This document shows, piece after piece, positions 54,978 through 64,000 of a DNA stretch of 64,000 bases (positions within the stretch are counted from its first letter, which is position 1; every line of letters begins with the position of its first letter). A model generated the notes under the pieces. That model saw nothing but the letters and a program-made list of their open reading frames with translations, was not told where the DNA came from and ran no database searches. The translations under genes were made by a program, and so were the position numbers. Source of the DNA: Benincasa hispida (Eukaryota > Streptophyta > Magnoliopsida > Cucurbitales > Cucurbitaceae); NCBI RefSeq assembly GCF_009727055.1, contig NC_052349.1, positions 92,243,244 through 92,307,243 of the forward strand, given 5' to 3'.

Positions 54978-57145
54978 TTTTGGGTTGTATGTCATAAAAC
55001 TTACAGTTTGTAATGTCAAACATATTCTATTTGCAATAAAGATGTTATTGACATTTATTTAATAAAATTGTTGTTAAGTCTGTAAATTGCACTTGTAATG
55101 ACTAAATCTAATAAACTAAGATTCATGACTATTACATGAATACTTGGACTTTTTGTGGAGACATAAAGATGGATCGAGTTTGAGTAAATAGCCAAAACGA
55201 TCTGTAGTATATGAATAAGGTTGGGTACCTTTTTCTGTAAACACTATTGGTATGACCCACTTTGTATCTAGTACAAACGATGTGATCATGAATCGTTCAT
55301 ATGGAGACATGCGAGTGGGGGTGTCCTATGCAAAAATTTTGTATAAGACCAGGACCAAGACATAAGTCACTTTTACTTTATAACACTGTTTATTGTTTAA
55401 GACTGACTGCTTCAAATCGATGACCTAGGTAACTCGACCTTAATCCTGAGCTAACTATGAACTCCTGTTTATTCAGGATTATCCTTAGATTTGCATAGTT
55501 GAGGGTTGACTCAACAATGTTGGCTCAATAAGCCACCCATTTCAGGGGTAAGACTGAGTAGATAGTTGGGGACATAGGGTGCAAGATGAAATTCACTCCT
55601 ACCCATTTCTAGGGATAGTAGAGAGGTTGTTTCCTTAAGTACTGATTCTAGGTCTTGAAGAAGGAGCCCATCCCTCTCATTGGCTCGAGAGGGACTCGGT
55701 TTAGTGATTGGATCATAAATCTATTGTTCATTAGAGGATTGGTGGGACTTAAGATCAAGATGTAATTTCGGGGGTAAAACAGCATTAGACCCGGCTGTTA
55801 TTGCAAATAACCAGTGAAGAGTCGACTTACGGATTATGGTTAAATCAAGTGGACAGAAATATATCTACAGTGAGGAGAGTGCAACCATCAAGCTATAGTG
55901 GTGTGTCTCGGTGGTTAACGAATATTGACTAATTCAGACTAAAGAGTAACTTATTAATCTCAAATCGTTGGAGGTCATAATCTGTAGGTTCATAAGGTCT
56001 TTCTACTAGCTCGTAAAAGATTAAACATTGGATTAGAACATTGTGCAAATTTGAAATATTTCAATTCGAAATGAGAGTTTGGAATTTGAAATGTTCAAAT
56101 TTCAATTTAAGGTTTGTATTCGATATAATTAAATGTTTAATTTTGTCGTAATTAAACGTAATTGAAAAGTTCAAAATATTTAAATAATGATTTAAATATT
56201 GATTACATGGATAAGATTTCATATGTAAATTAGGTGTTTTATTGATTTAATATTTGATATGCAGAAGAGCCATTTTCATTTTCAAGTAGTGTTTGATCGA
56301 TTACGTATAATCAATATTCGATTGATTGGTCTGAGGTTATCGATAAAAAAGATTTGTCTAAATCAACATGAATTATGAAGCAAAGAAATAGATTAGGCCA
56401 CTATGTATATTAGATTAATATTACACAAGTCTATCGGTGTCTATCATTGATAGTTCTAAAATTTTGTTTTATCTTATAAATATTTTCAACAGTTTTACCA
56501 TTTGAAATAATTTTTCTTAATTAAATTTGTTTAATTAATTAAACTAAATTAAATTCAAATTTAAAAAGGAAATCAATTTTTGAAATTGAATTTAAGTTAT
56601 ATTTAATTTATTTATTAATTAAATGTATTTGATTATTTTAAATTTGAAAAATTGACAATCTAAGTGGATTTATCCCAAAATGGGATTTTTGTGGATTTTT
56701 CCACAATTCAACACCGAGTCCACTTTGTAGGTGCAATTTGAAGTGTCAAATTGCTAATTAGTTAGTGCTTGCCTGAGTAATCTAAATATAGACTTGATTT
56801 ATTAGCTTTTGATGCATGCAATTTTGAATTTTGGAAGAGAAAATTCGGTCAAAATTTTCTTTAGAAAACTATCTTCAATCTACTCTCAATCCCTTTCAAT
56901 TTAGAGTTCCACCACTCAAATCCAAGACTAAGAATTGTAGAAAAGATTCTCTTGATTGTCTAGTCAAGAAATTAAAGGTCAATTTCGTGGAACTTACAAG
57001 GATTATGTGGAATTCTTAAAAGCTATACTTGTTGAAACTCTTTTATGTTTTAAAACTTATTTTATCATGCTTGTTACTCAAATTAAGTGTAATTAAAGTG
57101 CTTAATGATTCTGTTAGCTTCGTTTTATGCATGTTTACTCTATCA
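54978..57145 (+). mobile_element. Solo LTR of the 2.1-2.2-kb family, TSD CTTTT
   Basis: A 2168-bp LTR aligned with 13631-15801, 43907-46033 and 61605-63847 (shared TCTGTAGTATATGAATAAGG, GGAGACATGCGAGTGGGGGT). It is flanked by CTTTT at 54973-54977 and 57146-57150. Its first bases are TTTTGGG rather than TGTTGGG, so the start has decayed. It separates the leader from gag of the copia element. It carries half of a family A MITE at about 56427-56520. Confidence 0.82.
56427..56520. mobile_element. Partial MITE family A
   Basis: Only the right arm remains: TATCATTGATAGTTCTAAAA, then TTTTCAACAGTTTTACCATT and TGAAATAATTTTTC. It lies inside the solo LTR. Confidence 0.7.
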
Positions 57146-59554
57146 CTTTTGCCCTATTAGCACTATGTTGGATGGTACCAATTACATCACTTGGGCCTAT
57201 CAAATGAAGAGCTTCTTGATTGGTTGTAAATTATTACAGATTGTTACCAGTGATATTGCTACACCTGTCAAAGGTTCTACTGGAGAAGATAGTAAATTTA
57301 TTGAACAACTAGAGGATTGGGATAGCAAAAATCACAAGATCATCAACTAGTTGGTAACACTTCTGTCCCTGCTATACACACCCAATTTGATGCATTCAAT
57401 ACTGCCAAAGAATTTTGGGATTTTTTGTCTATGCGGTTCCAAACTGTTGGTCTAGTTTCTTACTATCAACTACACACTACTCTGGTCAACACTTCAGGAG
57501 GCCGAACAATATGTGAATGAGTACCTTGTTAATCCCCATCCCATTTGGACTTAGTTAGACTAGGCTAAAATCAGCATGGATCATCTGTAACTCACCAAGG
57601 TCTTTATGGGACTCCATCTAGAATATGAGTCGATTCGTGCCACCTTGCTACATCGCAGTGTTATGCCATCTCTAGATGCCACGATTAAGGAAATTCTTTT
57701 TAAGAAGAAACGACTTGGGCTATCTTCTCTCTAACATCAGATGTTGCTCTCGCAGCCACCCATTCATGTTCTACATCTGAGTCACTTTTCTGCAAAAATT
57801 GCAAACTGCATAGTCATAAGTTTTATAATTGCCTTACCATTGAGTATAGATGTTGCCACAAGCATGGTTATATTTTATACAACTTCCTACTCGGCCACCT
57901 CGCCCCCTCAGATTACACCGCTAAGTCCAAGAGTGCTTCTAAAATCAGATCTTCATCCGTTGCTACTACCGCCACTTCTTTCGATGTGACACCTACCATT
58001 CATTCGAGTCTCCAGATTAGTGACCTTCATAATTTGCTCAAACAGGTGTTATCTTCCAATTTCCCTACTTTTGCTATCACAACAAGTACATCTTGGCTTC
58101 TTGATTCAGCTTGTTGCAATCATATGACCTCAAATACAACTTTTTTGTCGTCCTTCACCTCTATCAAAACGCTTCCTCCCATACATTCAACTGATGGTAA
58201 CCAAATGACTGTTTGTCCATTGGCAGTGTTAATACACCAATCATAAATCTTTCTTATACTTATCATGTCCATATTCTGACATTTAATCTTGTCTCTATTG
58301 GGCAACTGTATGACCTAGGACTAATTGTTTTCTTTTCTCCTCATGGTTACCAGGTTCAAGATCCATAAACGGGTCAGATGATTACTACAAGTCACAAGGT
58401 GGGAAGATTATTTGAGCTCACATTCTTTTAGCAACCTGTTCTACCATCCATTTCTGCCACTATCATTGAAACTGATACTGATACAAAACAGTGACCTCTT
58501 CGACTTGGTCATGCATCCTCTAAAAAACTTTGTAGTTTAATTTCTGTTGAAATTTTGAATAATGTTTCTCAATTTAGTTCATTTGACTGTTTACATTGCA
58601 AACTTTCAAAACAACCCGTTCTATCTTTTTCTACTTTAGCGTCGTTGTATGATGCACCATTTGTCTAATTCATTATGATGTTTGAGGTCCTGCTCCTACT
58701 CCTACAGTAAATGCTTATATATATTTTGTGTTATTTATTGATGACTATTCTCGTTTTACTTGGATATATTTTCTTAGGAGTCGTTCTTTCTTGCCCCAAA
58801 TTTACATTGAGTTTGCCAAAATCATTCATACTCAGTTTTCTTTAACCATCAAAATTCTTCGCACAGATAATGCAATAGAGTATGAGAACTCTCACCTACT
58901 CTTTTTCCTTGCCCAATAGGGTACTATTGTCCAATGTTCACATCTTTGTACCTCTTAACAAAATGGTCGATCCGAGCGAAAGCATCGTTGTATCCTGGAT
59001 TCTATTTGTGCTTAGCTTCTCTCTGTATCTTGCCCTAAGAAGTTTTCGGGTGAGGCTGTCCTTACATCTGTTTATGTTATCGATCGCCTCCCATCTGTTG
59101 TTATCCACAAATTATCTCCTTTTGAATGGTTGTAAGGCACTCCTTCCTATTACTCTCATAATAAAGTCTTTTGATGTGCATGTTTTGTTCTACTACGTCC
59201 TCACGAACATAGCATACTTGTACCTCGGGGCCGTCTATATTGTTTTCTTGGTTATGGAACTGAACATAAAGGGTTCCGGTGTTGGGATTCCATTTCTAAC
59301 CGGTTACGTATCTCCCTCATGTCACCTTTTAGAAACTTCATATGTTTTCTATCATTTCTTCTTTCCATGGTTCCCTATCTAGCCCCCATACATTCTTCAC
59401 TAATCCTGCCGCTGATCTATTTCTTGCCTGTGCTCCTTCGCTTGATCCCGAGTCCTCCAATTTTCCCGTCTCAGAGCTTAATCAGTCTTCTCCTACTTTT
59501 GCACTCCTAGATCTACCATATGCTCCTGGTGATGAAAATTTGGAACCATATATA
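57146..59554 (+). pseudogene. Copia gag, protease and integrase remnants
   Basis: Gag begins with MLDGTNYITWAYQMKSFLIG (57165-57350). A CCHC knuckle CKNCKLHSHKFYNC lies near 57787-57830. Protease follows with WLLDSACCNHMTSN, where the active site is DSA, not the commoner DSG (near 58093). The GAG-pre-integrase LGHASSKKLCSL and CKLSKQ lie at 58500-58620, and the integrase core LFIDDYSRFTWIYFLRSRS at 58728-58900. The integrase C-terminal part occurs in other frames (PHEHSILVPRGRLYCFLGYG, about 59190-59260), then a Ser/Pro-rich linker to DENLEPYI at 59554. Frameshifts and stops occur throughout. Confidence 0.82.
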
Positions 59555-61460
59555 TGATGCATGTCTTAAGCTATGCGTTTGTTCTCATGCATCAGTGGTT
59601 ATGTGTTGGAATGGAAAGTATGCGTTAATCTCGTATGCAATGACCATACATTCCTATCACAAGTTTTCTTGTGTTCTCGCCAAGTATAACGAGATCGCAA
59701 GTTTCTCGGGTGATCCGAGGTCGAACTCAGGGACTTGTAGCTAAATGTCATGAAGTAATGTGTTTGCGGCAAAGAATAAAAGAATGTTGAGGGTTATGGG
59801 CTATGCACTACTCCTACTCTTAACTAACAGATCAAGTAGTGGAAGTATGAATGTGAGAGATATAGACACGACAACTATTAACGCGTAGTAGAATGCATGG
59901 GAAAATAGTTAAAATGGCAAGGATGTCTTCGTCGCAACACTAAGCTTGACCGCAAGGGTAACCCCAACCAACACATGCTATGCGATCATGCTATACACAC
60001 TTGACGAAGATGCATGCGATATAAATGCAATAGGGTCGAGAGGCCTTATTTCTAAATCTCTATTCCCGCTCACGTGCTCTTACACATAAACAAGATAACC
60101 GCATACCACCATATCCTACTTAAAGGGTGCATACGCTGTGTAGTAGCAAACGGAGCTTATTCCTAAGTCCCCATTCTTGGTTATGCGATCCAATCTGCTC
60201 TCTCGAGTCTAGATTTGGATTTTAGATTACTCTCTCAAGTATGCCTAAATGATGAATGATGCGCTCATAAGACAAGGTAATCATATAAAACATGGTTACG
60301 TAAGATTATTCCTATCTTTAGTGAACACTTGCTTACATTCTTAATGTGATAAACTACTTACCCTCCCGGACAGTTGGTTGCTGCCGACTCTACTCATAGA
60401 CAAGCATTGCGTCCGCTTATAGACAAACGTTGGTACAGCTTCACACTAAGCAAATAGGATTTTCTCACAACACTCGCCTAACGCACACCTCTCGGTGGTT
60501 TGCTACATGCTTCATATGTCTATGATGCTTGATTAAGTATGTGATACTCTAGCAGTCTTACTTAGTAATGCAATGAAAGTAAAGGATGCTAAGTAAATGA
60601 AGATGGAGATGGAATTGAAGGAAAATATAGAAATGCATTGATCACAACATGTATTAAGCTCTTAAGCCACAATGTAATACAATACAAGAATAGAAGAGAA
60701 ATGGAGGGTCAAATGGAAGCAATGTCTTGCTTCCATCAGATGTGTGTCACTGCCGGTGGTGCCATGGATGGGCAGTAGAGTAGTCTCTCTCGAGCTCAAA
60801 TTCCAGCGAAGGCTCCGATCGTCACTCTGAATGGTTGAGGGGATGAAGAACTCTTAAGACTATCTTCTCACGCTTTGGTCTGGATCACATGGATCCACCC
60901 GAAGGTAGCCTTCAGGCAGAGGGCCTTGGATATTCTGAAGTTGGGCTCTAAGGCTTCTATTTATAGAGCTTGATTGCCGACAACATTAATGGTCCCCTCC
61001 GAAATTCTGCAGCTAACGGTGTGATGGACTGCTCTGAATCTCTACTGCTAACAGCGTGGTAGGTGAAATGTCAACATCACCTTTTGACACTCTCAAGGTA
61101 TGCGTTCATGCTTGGTTTCCGAAGTGTCAACGCATTGCTCAACCCTTGTGTTCATCCTTCTATTATGATTATTACTCTGTGGCCACAATCTCCTTGCAAT
61201 GACCGCATTTGTTTGATCTTCGCAACCCATACGACGGACGCATGCGATCACTGCGTGCGATCGATTTCTACATTTGCTACAAAAATAAACAGTTGAATGC
61301 ATAATAACGCATAAAAGTGGGTTAGCCGAGATTCTTAATACCGATCGACACAAGCTCGTTTTCTCATGAATTCTTAATATAATCGTCGCATCTTCTACTT
61401 AACAGCCTTCATAATTCTAAATAAAAGGCTTATAATAACGTACATTTCTGCCTGTCATCA
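59555..61460 (-). mobile_element. Gypsy-type LTR, second subfamily, inside or beside copia
   Basis: 1906 bp, TGATGCATGT ... CCTGTCATCA, aligned along its length with 10179-12141 in the same orientation. A minus-strand TATA-like CTATAAATAG lies near 60957, about 0.5 kb from its 5' end (61460). The flanking pentamers ATATA and GTTGC do not match, so a simple insertion with an intact duplication is not shown; rearrangement is possible. Frames inside it are not genes. Confidence 0.8.
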
Positions 61461-61604
61461 GTTGCCGATGCAGAATCTAACCCTGCATCTGTTTGTCGAT
61501 CTGCCTGGGAGAACTTCTTCACCATCTCAAAGACTATCACTGGTTTTTTATCGTCATGTTTTAAGTTGAACCTTCGTCCTATCATGAGGCCTGTACAAAC
61601 CCTC
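61461..61604 (+). other. Short residual sequence, possibly copia
   Basis: It has one open frame (VADAESNPASVCRSAWENFF ...) without a clear family match. It may be the displaced continuation of the copia element that ends at 59554. Confidence 0.3.
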
Positions 61605-63847
61605 TGATGGGATTGGTGTCCTAATTCTCCCAGAGTCTCGTTGTTTTGTAAAGATACACATTGTTAAATGAATAAAATAAGTGTTATTTAATTTTGGCAT
61701 TTACTCATATCCAATAAACAAAGCTCCTTGGTTATCTTATGTGAACTTCATTATATTATGTGAACTTAAGCATGTATATGTGATATACAAGTGGATCATG
61801 CCTCAAGTGATAACCTAAATAGGTCTGTAGTATAAGGATTAAGGTGTGATACCTGATCCTGGTGACAATACAGATACGACCCGCTTTGTAGAGGTTTGCA
61901 AGTGTTGTAAACTGCTACAGATAGTTGATCCTGACCATTCATGTGGAGACGTGCGAGCGGGGGTGTCCTATACAAAGAGTTTGTATAAGACCTGAACCAT
62001 GAGATGACTAGACTCTATATATAACGTCGTTGATACTAGAGACTTACATCTCACCTAAACGACCATAGGTGACATGACCTCAATCCTGAGTTTTTTGGAA
62101 ACTCCTGCCTTTGAGGGCGGTCCTTTGATTAGTATGGGTGAGAGTGGACATATTTCCAAGTCCACATACCTACCTTTTTGGGGACTTGTCTGATCAAGGA
62201 GCTAGGAACTCAATCCATAAGATGGAATTCACTCATTTCTCGAAGCAGGGATAAGTAGAGAGATTGTTCCTTTAAGGGCTAATTTCGGGGCTTGAACATA
62301 GTGGCCACAACTTCTCTTTGGAAGAAAAAACTCAATCATAGTAGGACTATGACTTACGTTCATTAGAGAGATCAGTGGTACTTAAGGAGACAGATGTAAC
62401 TACAGGGGCATAATAGTTATTGGCCCAGCTGTACTTACGAGCGATCTGTGAAGGGTTGTCGCACTACTGATTGGTTAAGATGGACATATAATATATTTGT
62501 GGTAAGGAGAGATCAACTGTCGGTATTTAGTGGACTGCCTGGTAGTTAACAGATGATGGATTCCGTGACTACTAAAGAGTTTAGTTAGTTATTCACGTAC
62601 CGTTGGAGCTTCGAGCTACAGGTCCATAAGGTCCCCTTGATAGCTTAATGGATTCAGTTGAGAATCAATTCTTGGTGTAGATTTGAAATGTTCAAATTGA
62701 TAAGAGGTATTTTGATTATATATGATATAATTGGTTTGATGTATGAGATACATCTAGTGGAGGATTGATGTAAATGAAATTTATATTAAGTACCATGGAA
62801 TAGAAAAAGAACTATGGTTTATATGTTTCATGAGATAAAATATTAAAACTATAGGTTATAAATATAGTATGATAAGTTGGTTATCATTTATATTTATAAT
62901 AATATTAATTATTGGATAATTAATTCTTTTTCTTTAATAATCAAGTGAGTGGGTTGGTTATTGGATTCATGGTAACCTTGACTTTAAAAGAAAGTGGTTT
63001 CTTATTTTGAAAAGAGTTTTACAAAAAGTTGAAAAAAAGTTTGAGTTTTGTCTCCGCGTAAAAGAAACTCACCGTAGTCATCAAGTAAATACGGATTTAC
63101 TAAATGATGGTTGGGCGAGCTAAACGATCATTAGTGGTGAGCTAAATGATCGTGTTATATTACTAAACGATCGCATAGTTTTGCTAGAGACGATCGCTTG
63201 CCAAAGTAAATGATCATGGTAGAGTCTGTAGGCGAACATACCGAGCTAAACGATGAGCTAAACGATCGGCATAGCTTTGGTAGACGATTGCTTAGCTTTA
63301 TCTAAATGATTAGGCATTAACCTATACGATTAGGTCTTAACCATCTTCCCACTTGCCCAGTTGGTACGCATCGGTGTTCCTCATTCAGTCTGCTTCATAC
63401 CAAGTCCGAACAAAGCCCACTCTCTAGGTTCTCACACCGAGAATACCAAGGTAGCCTTGTTGGTGGTGTCAGAATCAACTCGACACCATCGAGGTTTTTT
63501 GGAGTCCGTTCGTGGTGCTGTGGAGGCCGTGCTATTGCTGAGGAGTTCGTGACCGAGGCGATCGTTGAGGAAGAGTGTAAAGTGTTCGTGCTGTGTTGCG
63601 GTTGTGTAGATCGAGCGTTCGTGGTTACTGTTGTTCAAGCGTTTATGCACAACGGAGCGTGGAGATGCTTCTGCCGTTATTCATACAGCTAGCCCTTTGA
63701 GCATTTGTTGTTCATGCTGTAATTTCTGCATTTTATTTGTATAACCGCTTGTTTGAAGTCAACTGTAATTGTATTGTTCTTTTATGATTGTGATTTGGAA
63801 TAATCTTATTATATTGCTCATGAAAATCTCGAATCCAATTTTCTTCA
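61605..63847 (+). mobile_element. 5' LTR of an LTR element that runs off the right edge
   Basis: A 2243-bp LTR, TGATGGGATTGG ... TTTTCTTCA, of the same family as 13631-15801, 43907-46033 and 54978-57145. Unlike those it is followed by a primer-binding site, so it is a 5' LTR with internal sequence to the right. A CTAAACGATCG motif array lies at 63080-63335. Whether the family is copia or gypsy cannot be told from the LTR. Confidence 0.85.
63080..63335 (+). promoter_or_regulatory. Array of CTAAACGATCG motifs in the LTR
   Basis: At least nine full or partial copies of CTAAACGATCG, with relatives such as CTAAATGATCG and AGACGATCGC. The motif matches the array in the nested LTR at 44361-44535 at a similar distance from the LTR end. 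The spacing is irregular. A transcription-factor-binding cluster in U3 is the likely reading. Confidence 0.5.
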
Positions 63848-63849
63848 AT

Positions 63850-63862
63850 TGGTATCAGAGCC
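63850..63862 (+). other. Primer-binding site (initiator tRNA-Met)
   Basis: TGGTATCAGAGCC, the standard complement of the plant initiator tRNA-Met 3' end, two bases after the LTR. Confidence 0.88.
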
Positions 63863-64000
63863 AGGTTCTCTGATATTCCAAATTACAGATCCGAATTGAA
63901 TGCATTTTCAGTCGTGGTGGGTTTCTACATTTGTGGTTAACCATTTTTTACATTTGTGGATGAATATGATGAACGTTTCGGGTTTATATTACCTTTTTGT
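63863..64000 (+). other. Start of the internal region of the right-edge element
   Basis: 138 bp of untranslated leader. No gag start is visible before the window ends. Confidence 0.6.

Larger units (their letters stand above)
54015..59554 (+). mobile_element. Truncated Ty1/copia element, interrupted by a solo LTR
   Basis: It opens with a short LTR-like end (TGTTGGGTTGG from 54015), then a primer-binding site TGGTATTAGAGCC (54119-54131), a leader, and gag, CCHC, protease and integrase blocks to 59554. No RT or RNase H is seen: a minus-strand gypsy-type LTR begins at 59555, and 61461-61604 may be a last piece. A 2.17-kb solo LTR (54978-57145) sits between leader and gag. Many stops. Confidence 0.75.

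Noticed and set aside
63361..63650. Overlapping ORFs at the end of the right-edge LTR
   Set aside because: They lie in the R/U5 part of an LTR just before the primer-binding site, and no homology is apparent.

Overview
This window is plant nuclear DNA: AT-rich, with a split gene using GT-AG introns and a dense load of LTR retrotransposons, MITEs and poly-A/AT tracts. The gene content and the style of the repeats suggest a eudicot. A cucurbit is my guess from general resemblance of the repeats; I cannot verify it here.

Only one gene looks intact. A HAK/KUP/KT high-affinity potassium transporter of the HAK5 type lies on the minus strand (start codon 27745, stop 16233). It has eight exons and seven introns, every boundary is GT-AG and every phase is consistent, giving 2394 bp of CDS and 797 residues. 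Its introns, above all the first three, are full of MITEs built around a palindromic TATCA(A/C)TGATAG core.

Left flank (1-16232): the 3' end of a Ty3/gypsy element (integrase, spacer, 3' LTR) lies at 1-3540. Next is a gene-like stretch holding a stop-broken ubiquitin-conjugating enzyme (E2) fragment, split by a solo LTR of the same gypsy family (6332-7992, 5-bp TSD ACAAG). A CACTA-type fragment with inverted subterminal repeats follows, then a related minus-strand LTR, a different LTR fragment, a LINE reverse-transcriptase relic, and a 2.17-kb solo LTR (13631-15801).

Right flank (27746-64000): about 5.5 kb of AT-rich sequence with MITEs lies upstream of the transporter. It is followed by a decayed Ty1/copia element (about 33455-38881, minus) and a complete but inactivated copia element (41587-49272, minus, TSD GAGGG). 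That second element carries a nested 2.13-kb solo LTR (43907-46033, TSD GGTTC). Then come a low-coding tract with a two-level tandem repeat (51664-52360), an unidentified coding-like fragment beside a tRNA 5'-half-like sequence (53249-53690), and a third copia element (54015-59554, plus). The third element is interrupted by another 2.17-kb solo LTR (54978-57145, TSD CTTTT) and by a gypsy-type LTR (59555-61460). The right edge is the 5' LTR and primer-binding site of an element that continues beyond the window.

Overall, one nutrient-transport gene sits in a nested retrotransposon landscape. Four LTRs of a single ~2.1-2.2-kb family occur here, and two of them carry an array of CTAAACGATCG-type motifs in the presumed promoter region. 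I found no undescribed multi-gene system. The more interesting signals are that LTR motif array, the palindromic MITE load in the transporter introns, the higher-order minisatellite and the unidentified coding fragment.
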